In this document: positions 32,473 through 43,302 of the stretch, piece by piece
How the letters are laid out: each line of letters starts with the position of its first letter
Numbering within the stretch: position 1 is the stretch's first letter
From: Dasypus novemcinctus
Taxonomy: Eukaryota; Chordata; Mammalia; Cingulata; Dasypodidae
DNA: 64,000 nucleotides
Assembly (NCBI RefSeq): GCF_030445035.2
Contig: NC_080701.1
Location: 13,110,739 to 13,174,738, forward strand
Direction of reading: 5' to 3'
Made by a program: the position numbers and the translations under genes
Notes under the pieces: model-generated
Database searches by the model: none
Seen by the model: only the letters and a program-made list of their open reading frames with translations
What the model was told of the DNA's origin: nothing

Positions 32473-34713
32473 GATGGAACTCCGGGAAGATGGCAGACTA
32501 GAAAGACATGGCACTTTCTTCTCTCCCAGAAAAATGGCTAGAGGACAGGCAGAAATGTCCTGGAAGAAAATCTTCTAGGGTTTAAGACACCAGGGGAAGG
32601 CTGGACACTGCCCAGAAGAGAGAGGAACAAAAGAAAAGATGGCAAAACTGTGAGTTAAAAGTGGCAGCTGCTACTGCCTGCAATCTCCTCCACACTAAAG
32701 AAACATTTGAATACTCAGGCCTCTGGGCCAGTGGCTACAGAAAAAGGGGGACCCAGGGATCAACCTCCCCAGGAAATGGGAGAGAAATATGGTCTGCTGT
32801 GTCCCACAAGCCCTTCCAGGCTGGGTGGGGCCACGCCATTGTTTGCTTTGGCAGCCAGCTCAGGACTAAAGAGATCTGGGACTAAAAAGATCCAACCCTC
32901 TCAAACTCCCTCTCTGCTAACCAGGACTGATTGTGGAGGTGTCAGAGGGCAGTGGAATTATTTCCTAGGGGAAAAGGAAGGAGGCTGTCAGTAAAGATTG
33001 GAGAACTGTCTCTGAGAAAGTTTGAATTACAAGGTTCATAGCTTCCAGGCAGGAACTGATATCACAAAGATCCAGTCCCTGTTGCAGCAAACTCGACCAG
33101 GCATAAACAGAGATGGATGCCAAGCATGCCAACTGCCGACAGACCAAGGAAGTACAGGTGAGGAAATTAAAAGTAAAGAAGTAGGGTGCCCTGGGGACTC
33201 CATGAGGGCGCAGCCGCCATGGCTCTGGAGTCCTGTGCGACCCAATGAGACCTGGTGCTGCATGGATGGCTGGGCTTCTGTGGCCTGTGCTCACTCTCCT
33301 GCTGAAAATAAAAGCCAGGACCATAAAACTACTAGAAGAAAATGTAGAGAAACATCTTAAAGACCTTATGGTAGGTGGTGGTTTTTTGGTCCTTATACCC
33401 AAAGCCCAAGCAAGAAAAGAAAAATAGGTAAGTGGGACCTCCTCAAAATCAAACACTTTCGCACCTCACAGGACTTTGTCAAAAGGGTGAAAAGGTAGCC
33501 AACTCAGTGGGAGAAAATATTTGGAAATCACATGTCTGATAAGGGTTTAATATCCATGATATATAAAGAGATGCTATAACTCAATAAAAAGACAAACTAC
33601 CCAATAAAAAAATGGGCAAAAGACTTGAATAGACATTTGTCCAAAGAAGAACTACAAATGCAAAAAGAAAAAAGAAAAGAAAACACACATGGAAAAATGT
33701 TCAAGATCACTAGCAATTAGGGAAATGCAAATCAAAACTATAATGAGATATCATGTCACACCTATCACAGTGGGCACTATTAAAAAGACAGAGAACAACA
33801 AGTGATGGAGATGTGAAGAGATAGGAACATTTATTCACTGTTGGTGGAAATGTAGAATGGTACATCCACTGTGGAGGATTGTTTGGCAGTTCCTGAAGAA
33901 GTTGAATATAGAGTTGCCACATGACCTTGCAATACCACTAGAAGAATTGAGAGCAGTGGCATGAACAGATATCTGCACACTGGTGTTCATAGTGGCTTTA
34001 TTATTCACAATTGTAAAAGCTGGAAACAACCCAGGTGTCCATCAACCAAAGAATGGATAAGCAAACTGTGATGTGTTCATGGAATGGAATATTATGCAGC
34101 TGTGAGAAGAAATGACGTCAGAAAGCATATGACAACATAGATGAACCTGGAGGATATTATGTTGAGTGAAGCAAGCCAGGCACAAAAGGACAAATACTGT
34201 ATGACTGCACTTTTATGAACTAAATAGTGTAAAATATTATATGATTCCATTTACATAAAATATAAATCAATTTATAAAGATGAAATAGATTATGTTTCTG
34301 TAGGGTTGGGGAAGGCATACTAATGGGTGTGGAGTTTTTCTTTTTAGAATAATGAAAAAGTCCTAAATTTTTTTGTGGTGATGAATGCACAATATTGTGA
34401 TTATACTAAAAGTCATTAATTATATACTTTGGATAGATCATATGGTATGTGAATATATCTCAATAAAATGCTTAATAAATGTGCAAGAACAGTCAGAAAT
34501 AGCAGCTATGTACAGCAGGGGAAACAGAGATTGCAAGGTAAAGAATTTTCTTGTTTTTATTATTATTGAAATAATGAAAATATTCTAATAACGACTAAAC
34601 TTATGAATGTACAACTATATTATTATACCAAATACCATTGGTTGTACACTTTGGATGAATTATATACTTTATTAATATGTACCAATAAAATTCATGTTTC
34701 AAAAAAACAAACA
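32473..34713 (+). mobile_element. Internally deleted L1: 5' end joined to ORF2 end and 3' UTR
   Basis: It begins GGAACTCCGGGAAGATGGC with a YY1-type AAGATGGC (32487-32494) close to its 5' end, as L1 promoters have. At about 33300 the sequence switches to ORF2 C-terminal DNA (33310-34200) and runs through a 3' UTR to an A-rich tail at 34701-34713. ORF1 and most of ORF2 are missing. The old L1 on both sides shares an A-rich ATGA junction (32463-32474; 35116-35126), probably the TSD. Confidence 0.65.
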
Positions 34714-35121
34714 GGGAGGCAGATGTGGATCAAGTGATAGGGCTTACACCTACCATATGGGAGGACCCAGATTCAATCCCTGGGGCCTCCTGGTAAAAAA
34801 AGAAAAGGAGAAAGCTTGCCTGCGCGGTGAGCAGTGCCCGTGTGAGTGCTTACGCAGTGAGCCAGTACCTGTGCAAGTGATTCAGGCAGCAAGATGATGA
34901 TGCAAGAAAAGAGAGACGAAGGGGAAAGTCAAGGTGAAGCACAGCAGAAACTAAGAACTGAGGTGGCACAGGTGATAGGGAACCTCTTTCCACATCAGAG
35001 GTCCCCAGGATCAAATCCTGGTGAATCCTAGAGGAGGAAAAAAAAAAAAAAGAAAGAAATAGATACAGAAGATCACACAGCAAATGGACACAAACAGCAA
35101 AATCAGCAGGGAAGGAAAAAA
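34714..35121 (+). repeat. DAS-like SINE with two tRNA-like units
   Basis: Unit 1 (34714-34800) ends in a GGGGCCTCC B-box region. A GAGCAGTGCC/GTGAGTGCTT-type linker follows, and unit 2 (34960-35035) has GGTCCCCAGGATCAAATCC. It lies against the poly-A end of an L1-derived element at 32473-34713. Confidence 0.8.
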
Positions 35122-36187
35122 AATGACCCAACTATATGCTGTTTGTAGAGACTCACCTTAAATTCAAAATTGGTTGAAAATAAAAAGGATGGGAAAAAAT
35201 ATATAAATACTAAAAAAGAGACCTGGAGTAGTATACTAATATCAGGCAAAACAGACTCAAAGTCAAAATTTGTTACAAGGGACAAAGAAGGGCACTATAT
35301 ACTGACAAAGGGCTCAACTGAACAAAAAGACATAATTATAAATATATATGCAGCCAACATAAATATACGAAGCAAATATTGATATATTTGAAGGCAGAAA
35401 TAGATGGTTCTACATTATTAGGACATTTTAACACACAAGCTTTCAATAATGGGTAGCACATCTAGACAGAAGAGCAATAAAGAAATAGAAGACCAGAACA
35501 ATATTAGAAATCAACTACACTTAACAGACATATATAACACTTCCATCCACAGTAGCAGAATATATATTCTTCTCTAGTGCACACAGATTATTCTCCAGGA
35601 TTGACCATATAGTTAGGTCACAGAACAAGTCTCAATAAATTAAAAAATATTAAAATCATACAATGTATCTTTCCCAACCACTGTGAAATGAAGCTAGAAA
35701 TCAGCAACAGAGGGAGAACTGGAAAAATCACGAATATGTAGAAGTTAAACAACGAATGGCCCAATGAAGAAATTACAAGGGAAGTTAGAAAATATTCTGA
35801 GGTGAATGAAAATGAGAACGCATACCAAAGTGCAAAGGCAGAGCTGAGAGGGAGATTTATAGCTGTAAATGCTTACATTAAAAAAGATCTCAAATTAGAG
35901 ACCTAACCTCACAACTGGAGGAATTAGAAAAAGAAGAGCAAACTAAATCCAAAGCAATCAAAAGGAGGGAAATAACAAAGGATAGAGCAGAGATAAATGA
36001 AATAGATAATTAAAAAAACAATAGATTGAATCAACAAAACCAAAACTGGTACAATGAAGAGAGCCATCAAATTGACAGGACTTTAACTAGATTGACAAAG
36101 ACAGAGAGAGCAGACTCAATAACTTAAATCAGAAATGAAGGCAGGAGGGCAACATTACTACTAACCCTACAGAAATAAAAAGGATTG

Positions 36188-37213
36188 TAAGACAATCTCC
36201 TGAAGGCTACGGAGATTCACAGGTTCTTTAGTCATGGCAGATGGCTCTGGAGTTCAGTGCCATATCAGTGGGCCCTACTTTGGAATTTGTGTTCCTGAGT
36301 GTGACGGAGTTGGACTCAGATGTGACCTTTCTACACATGCCTCTTCTGTCCCTCTTACTGAACCTGTGGTTGGCGCTAGGGTTGGTGTATACTCAGGAGA
36401 CTTGACTCTCTGGACTGTCCTTGTGCCAGCTGGGTCCTGAGCCTCAGTAGAGTTGCAACTCCTACTTTCTGGTTCATTGGACTTACCCAGGTCAGCTATC
36501 AGGGAGGTGAAGATGGTCAACCACCACACCAAGGAACCAAGAGTGCCTACAACTGCAAGCAGAATTGCATCCTTAATCTATGTGGAATCTAAGCCCCCTC
36601 TTGATATAGAGGTGGAGTGGACATCACCATCCCAGGACCCAAAGGATGAATAAAATATGGATTAGAGTGGACTTACTGATATTCTACTGCAGAACTATTG
36701 TGATAGTAATGGAAGAAATTGTAGCATTGGTGTGGAGAAAGGGGCCATGATAGTTGCTGAGGGCAGAGAGAGGGAAGAAGAGGTGTGATGTGGGGGCATT
36801 TTCGGGACTTGGAGTTGTCCTAAATGATATTGCAGGGACAGATGCTGGACATTATATATCCTGCCATAACTCACTGAATGTACATGGGGAAGGTGTAAAC
36901 TACAATGTAAACTATTATCCATGTGGTGCAGCAGTGCTCCAAAATGTATTCACTAAGTCCAATGAATGTGCCACAATGATGAAAGAGGTTGTTGATGTGG
37001 GAGGGGTGTATGTGTGGGGGGCAGTATATGGGAACCTCTTACATTTTTTTGAAGTAACGTTTTTTGTGATCTATGTATCTTCAAAAAATACAATTAAAGA
37101 AACTGATGGGGGTGGGGGATAGAGAATAGGGTATATGGAAACCTCTTATGTTTTTTAATGTAGTGTAATGTGTTGTGTAATCTATTAACTTTAAAAAAAA
37201 GATTTTAAAAAAG
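36188..37213 (+). mobile_element. L1 3' UTR insertion (5' truncated)
   Basis: About 1 kb matches, in reverse complement, the last part of the L1 at 43303-47552 (TGTGGCATTGGTGTGGAGAA-like stretch, CATTTTCGGGACTTGGAGTT motif) and ends in an A-rich tail. It interrupts ORF2 of the old L1. Several spurious ORFs lie here. Confidence 0.8.
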
Positions 37214-37346
37214 AGGCTACTATGAACAATGTTATACCAACAAATTAACCTAGAGGAAATGAACAAATTCTAATAAAAACACAGTAACGAGAGATGACCT
37301 CAAAGAGTAATAACAAGAGATTGACTCAGTCATTAAAAGCTTGCAA

Positions 37347-37737
37347 GGGAAGTAGATATGGCTCAAGAAGTTGGGTGCCTGCCTACCACATGAGAGGTCC
37401 CAGTTCTGTTCCCAACAAGCAAGACAGCAAGCAAATATGGCAGGCTGGCTTGCCGAGCTGATACAATAAGATGATGCAACTAGATGATGCAAAAAGGAGA
37501 CACAACAAGGAAACATAATGAGAGACAAAATAAGCAGAGAGAAGAGGCGGCTCAAGCAATTGACACTTCCCTCCCATGTGGGATATCCAGGGTTCAGTTC
37601 CCATTCTCTCCTAAAAAAAGAAGACAACGAGCAGACACAGAGTACACACTATGAAGAGACAAAGACAGCAGACAACATACACAAATAATGGGGGGGGGGA
37701 GTAGGAGAAATAAATAAAATAAATCTTAAAAAAAAAA
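37347..37737 (+). repeat. DAS-like SINE with two tRNA-like units
   Basis: Unit 1 (ATGGCTCAAGAAGTTGGGTG) starts near 37352 and unit 2 (GCGGCTCAAGCAATTGACAC) near 37549; a G-run and A-tail follow. It interrupts ORF2 of an old L1. AAAAGCTTGCAA on the left and AAAAGCCTTCCAA on the right suggest a diverged TSD. Confidence 0.8.
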
Positions 37738-39552
37738 GCCTTCCAACAACAACAACAACAAAGCCCTGGACTAGATGTCTTCATTGGTGAATTTTACCAA
37801 ACACTCAAAGAATTAACACCAATCTTACTCAAATTTTTCCAAGAAAGTAGAGAGAACAATTCATAATTCATTTAATAAAGCCAGTGTTTCCCTAATACCA
37901 AAGCCAGATAAAGATAACAAAAGGAAAAGAAAATTAGCAACCAATATCCCTTATGAATTAGATGCAAAAATCATCAACAAAACACTAGCAACCTGTATCC
38001 AGTTGCACATGAAAAGAATTATACACCATGATCAACAGCAGGTTATCCTAGGTATGCAAGAGTGATTCAATAAAAGATCAATTAATGCAACGCACCAAAT
38101 TAATAGAACAAAGAAAAAATCCTTATGATCATCTTAATTGATGCCGAAAAGGCATTTCAGAAAGTCCAGCAACTCTTCTTGGTAGAAATACTTAGAAAAC
38201 TAGGAATAGAAAGAAATGTGATAAAGGGCATCTATGAAAAACCCACTGGTAACATTATATTCAATGGGAAAAGACTGACAGTTTTCCCTCTAAATCGGGA
38301 ACAAGAAAGAATACCCACTATATTCAACATTGTACTTGAAGTTCTAGCTAGAGCAATTATGCAAGAAAAATAAATGGAAGGCTTCAAAATTAAAAAGGAA
38401 GAAATAAAACTTTCCCTGTTTGCAAATGAAATGATCCTATTTACAGAAAATCCTGAAAAATCCACAACAAAGCTCCTAGAGCTTTGAATAAATTAGTTCA
38501 GTGGTGGAGTACAAGATTACTGCACAAAACCTAATAGTGTTTCTATATGCTACTGAGGAACAACCTGAAGATGAAATCAAGAAAGAAATTCCATTTACAA
38601 TAGCAGTTATCAACAGAGCAAGAATAAATATCCAGGAATAAATTTAACCAAGTAGGTAAATGATTTGTGCACAGAAAATAGCAAAACATTGCTAAAAAAA
38701 ATCAAAGAGGACCTAAATAAATGGAAGGACATTTTGCATTCATGGATTGAAAGATTAAATATTGTTAGGATGTCAATCTAATCAATCTAACCAATCTAAT
38801 CAAAGTGATTTACAGATTCAATGCAATCCCAATAAAATTCTATCAGACTTCTTTGCAGAAATGGAAAAGACAATCATCAAATTTAAGGATAAGTGACCCC
38901 AAATAACCAAAACCATCTTAAAAATGAAGAATGAAGTCAGAGGACTCACACTTCCTGATTTTAAAATGTATCACAAAACTATAGCAATTATAGCAATCAA
39001 AACAGCATGGCACTAGCACAAAGACAGACATATAGACCATTGAAATTTAATAGAGAGGTCAAAAATAAACCTTCACATCCAAGGCCAACTGATTTTTGAC
39101 AATGACGCCACATCCACCCAATGGGGAAGAATAGTCTCTTTAACAAATGGTGTGGGAAAACTGAATGTCCGTATGCAAAAGGACCCTTACCTCACCCCAT
39201 ATACAAAAATTAGCTCTAAATGTATCAAATACCTAATTATAAGAACAAAACTTATAAAACTCTTAGAAGAGAACATAGGTAAGCATCTTCAGGACCATGT
39301 ATTAGGCAATGGTTTCATACTGTTTATACCAAGAACATGAGCAACAAAAGAAAACATAGATAAATGGGACTTCATCAATATTAAAAACTTTTGTGAGTCA
39401 ATGGACTTCATCATGAAAGTAAAGAGACAAGCTACAAGATGAGAGAAAGGTTTTGGAAACCACAAATCCAATAAGGGTTTAATACCCAGAATATATAAAG
39501 AAATCCCACAACTCAACAACAAAAGACAACACAATCTAAAAATAAGCAAAAC

Positions 39553-39713
39553 AGGAGAAGATGTGGCTCAAGCAATTGAGTGCCCACCTCCCACATAGGA
39601 GGTCTGGGTTTGGCTCCTGGTGCCTCCTAAAGAATAAAAGAAACAACAGACAACATGCAAAAACAATGAGCAGACAAGCAAAAAGCAAAGGAGCAGACAC
39701 TGAACAAAAAAAA
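39553..39713 (+). repeat. tRNA-derived DAS-like SINE (short)
   Basis: One tRNA-like unit (GATGTGGCTCAAGCAATTGA at the A-box) is followed by a short AC-rich tail. It interrupts L1 ORF2-derived sequence only ~45 bp before another SINE. Confidence 0.75.
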
Positions 39714-39758
39714 TGATGAAAAGAATAGACATTTCTGCAATGAAGATACAGAAATGGT

Positions 39759-40163
39759 GGAAGCGGACATGGCTCAACTGATAAGAGCATCTGTCTACCA
39801 TATGGAGGGTCCAGGGTTTGATACCCCGGGCCTCCTGACCCATGTGGTAAGCTGGCCCATGTTCAGTGCTGCCGCGAGCAAGGAGTGCCATGCCATTCCG
39901 GGGCACCCTTGCATAGGAGTGCACCATGTACAAGGAGTGTGCCCCACCAGGAGAGCTGCCCCATGTGAAAAAAGCGCAGCCCACCCACACACACAGAGAG
40001 CTGATGCAGCAAGATGATGCAACAAAAAAGAGATGGAGTTTTCTGGTGCTGCCTGAAAATGCAAGTGGGTGCAGAAGAACACACAGCAAATGGACCCAGA
40101 GAGCAGACAATGGGGGGGGGGGGGGGAGGAGAGAGAAATAAATAAAATAAACCTTAAAAAAAA
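39759..40163 (+). repeat. DAS-type chimeric tRNA SINE with TSD, diverged subfamily
   Basis: It has the tRNA head, chimeric body, a 15-G run (40112-40126) and an A-tail. The flanks GATACAGAAATGGT (39745-39758) and GATATAAAAATGGT (40164-40177) are a 14-bp TSD with two mismatches, within old L1 sequence. Confidence 0.9.
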
Positions 40164-41149
40164 GATATAAAAATGGTCAAAAAGCACATGGAAAGATGCT
40201 CAACATCATTAGCGATTAGGGAAGTGGAAATCAAAACCATAATGAAATACCATTTCACAATTACTAGAATGGCTTCTATTACAAAAATGAAAAATCAGAA
40301 GTATTAGAGAAGATGTGGAAAAATAGGAACACTTGCTCGTTGGTGGGAATGTAAAATGGTGCAGCTGCTGTGGAAGACAGTTTGGTGGTTAGTTCCTCAG
40401 AAAGTTAAGTATAAAATTACCTTATGTCCCAGCAATCCCACTTCTACATATATATCCAAATTAATTGAAAGCAGGGACTGAAACATGTTTGCACACCAAT
40501 GTTCACAGCAGCATTATTCACAACTGCTAAAAACATGAAGAGGACCCAAGTGCCCAAAGAAAATGTAGTATATACATACAACAATATTATTCAGCCATAA
40601 AAAGGATGGCGTTCTTATGCATGATACAACATGGATGAACTTTAAACACATGTTGAGTGAAATAAGGACAAGTATATGTTCTCCTTGATTTGAAATAAAT
40701 AGAATAAGCAAATTTATAGAGTCAGAAAGTAGAATACAGGTTAGCAGGGGCTGGAGTGATGTAGGGAATGGGAAGCTAATGCATAACTGGCAGTTTCTGT
40801 TTGGGGTGATGGAAAACTTCAGAATTGGATACTAGTGATGGTAGCATAACAATATTGTAACACCACTGAATTATATAAGAATGTGGGTAAAATGGGAAAT
40901 TTGAGGGCATACATATGTTACTAGAATAAAAATGGAAAAGAAAGGACTGGATAACATAAACAGTGAACCCTAATTCAGCTGTAGGCTTACTTAATAGTAT
41001 AATTATATTATTTCATCCTTTGTAACAAAGGTATAACACAAATGCTGAGTATTAATAATAGGGAAAACTGTGTGTGTGAGGCAGGTATATGGGAATTCTG
41101 CTTTTTCTGTATGATTTTTTTCATAAACCTACAACTTCTCAAATAAAAA

Positions 41150-43285
41150 ATGATTGATGGATAAAAGAATAGATATGTGATTTACACACAATAGTAAAAT
41201 GTGGTGGGTATATGTCTTTCATTGTAAATTTCTTTTAACTTTTATGTCTGTAAATTTTTTAATACCATACTGAAAAAATTAGTTGATTTTTTTTTAAATA
41301 CAAAAATTCCAATCAACAGGTTAAAAAAGCTTGGATACACTTAATATATAAATTCAGCTCCTATATAATAAATATTTGTTCCCCAAATCAGATTATTTGT
41401 AATTTTAAAATGTGTTGACAATTGTACTTTTTCATACATAAAGAAAACTGGTTGCATTATTTGTTAAGAAAAATGTGAAATATGAGTTTTAGGAATGTTA
41501 ACAGAGAATGATTTAAAATAAAAGTTATTGAGATAAAAATTTTCTAGTTTAAAAATCTCATCTTTATAAACCACATTCAATGGGCATTCATAACATTTTA
41601 TTGTGAAATCTGAGACATCTGCGCTGCATAAGTCATCAGGACTCTACAACAAATCAACATGATTTTACAATTTGTTACAGGAAATTCTTGCCCAAGAAGA
41701 TAGACTGTACATGGGTAATAATTTCATAGTTAGCTTTAGGAACTTCCAGAAAATCCATCCATCTGAACAATGGTTGCTAATCTGGGTAGAACATTAAGAT
41801 CAAAATCTAAGAAGCCTTTCCTTCTCACATAACAGATCACAGAACGCTGCAGATCCCCTTCCTTATCTGACAACTGTTCACAAATCTGTCTCCAAGGGCT
41901 CACCTTGCTAGGCCCACCAAACCTAAACTAATAAATATACCAAGAACTATGTCCAACTTTTCAGCTCCCTGCATTTATGGCCCACCTTCACTCCAACCTA
42001 AATTTCAAAACCATCTAAAAATCATCTTTGAAAACTCCTCTAAAAGACGTCTAAGATTATGTCATTGTAGTGTTTTCCCTTACTGCAGGAATAAACTAAG
42101 CCTTACCTGATAAACAGGTTAAATCTTTGGGGGAAGTTGGCAGTAGAAATTGCAGTGAAGAGAGTTCACAAGAGTTTGGGGAATGCTGAATCCTGTGCTT
42201 TAGATTTGAAGCAAATCTGGAGTAGTTTGGAACCTCCATTTTATAGTCAAGAGAGAGGTTAGGCATCAACAGATTGAGTCATGTAATGTAGAAAGCCAGG
42301 GAAGAAAAAAAATACCAGAGGGAGGAAATCTTGTGAAAAGGAAGATAGCACTTGTAGAACTTCCTTTATTTCCTGTCTTCATGCATGATGGACACCAGAT
42401 ACACAGACAAAAATGAGAAACTCTGAATGAGTCTGTTAGAGTTAGCTAAAGCCAAGAATTACTTAACATCACATTACGGTTTGCATTACTTTAATCACAT
42501 TGATCTTGAGATTGTGCTCTTATATTTTGCACCTTCACTTCCCACCCACCAAACCCCCAATTTTTAACATTTCTGATGCAGTTTAGGCATGATTCCTTCA
42601 GGAAAGTTTTCTCCAACTGTCAGGGAAGGGTTGAGTAGCTCCCTGCTCATATCTCTTATCACAGGGCTCAGACACTAACTATATTTTATCTGTTTACATG
42701 GCCTATCTTTCCCATTTTTCCTAGTTTCTTGGGAACAAATACAAGAACTTATTCATATTTGAGTCTCTCTGATTTTCATGGTACCTGACAAATTATGGGG
42801 CTCAATAAATGTTAGTTGACGTAGAGTGGAGGGTGAGGTGGGAGGATTCTAGTGGTTGGGTCAGAAAATGGAATTTTAAATCTTGAAGTCTTTAAGTATA
42901 GAGTACCTCTCACTTAGCTGAGCTGCAACATAGAGGTGAGTCACGGGATGGCAGTGAAGTCATAGAACCAAGAGGCCAAGGTCATTTATGATAGCACCTG
43001 CTGGGAAAATTAACAAGGGGTGGAGCGAGGGATAGCTGGCTTCCAGGGAACTGGCACCAGGATGTGGGTTGGGGTAGGGATTTGGTGCCAGTTCCTACTT
43101 TGGAGTTGTCTCCTCCTATGAGCCAGAGAAGGTGAAGGCAGCCAAGAACCCCTTAGAGAGATAAGGCCGGTGTTTCAGATAAGAGTGGTGACAGGCGCTT
43201 AGTAGCTGGACACAAAAGCCCACAATCACCCTCCACAGCCACAAGCTGCCTCCTCACAGCTTCGGCTGCCTGTACACTCTCATTG
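41150..43285. other. Intergenic DNA between old and recent L1: no gene seen
   Basis: Unique-looking, AT-rich DNA with one MIR end (42755-42825). I see no coding match. It may retain original intergenic sequence between GSR and UBXN8. Confidence 0.4.
42755..42825 (+). repeat. MIR 3' end
   Basis: GGTACCTGACAAATTATGGG followed by CTCAATAAATGTTAGTTGA. Confidence 0.7.
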
Positions 43286-43302
43286 CCAGGTATTTTACTC
43301 TT

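Larger units (their letters stand above)
31229..41145 (+). mobile_element. Old L1, near full length, cut by at least five later insertions
   Basis: Pieces in correct L1 order on plus: ORF1 region (31229-32472), ORF2 5' part (35127-36187), then 37214-37346, then 37738-39552 with the reverse-transcriptase segment [10 protein letters not shown] and [19 protein letters not shown] (38140-38260), then ORF2 C-terminus and 3' UTR (39714-39758, 40164-41145). Frames are broken by stops and indels. Interrupters are an L1-derived element plus a SINE (32473-35126), an L1 3' UTR (36188-37213), and SINEs at 37347, 39553 and 39759. Confidence 0.82.

Noticed and set aside
36754..37122. 122-codon ORF and the related ORFs at 43374-43677 and 56796-57125
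   Set aside because: All lie in the shared 3' UTR of one L1 lineage. The frame is not kept among copies.
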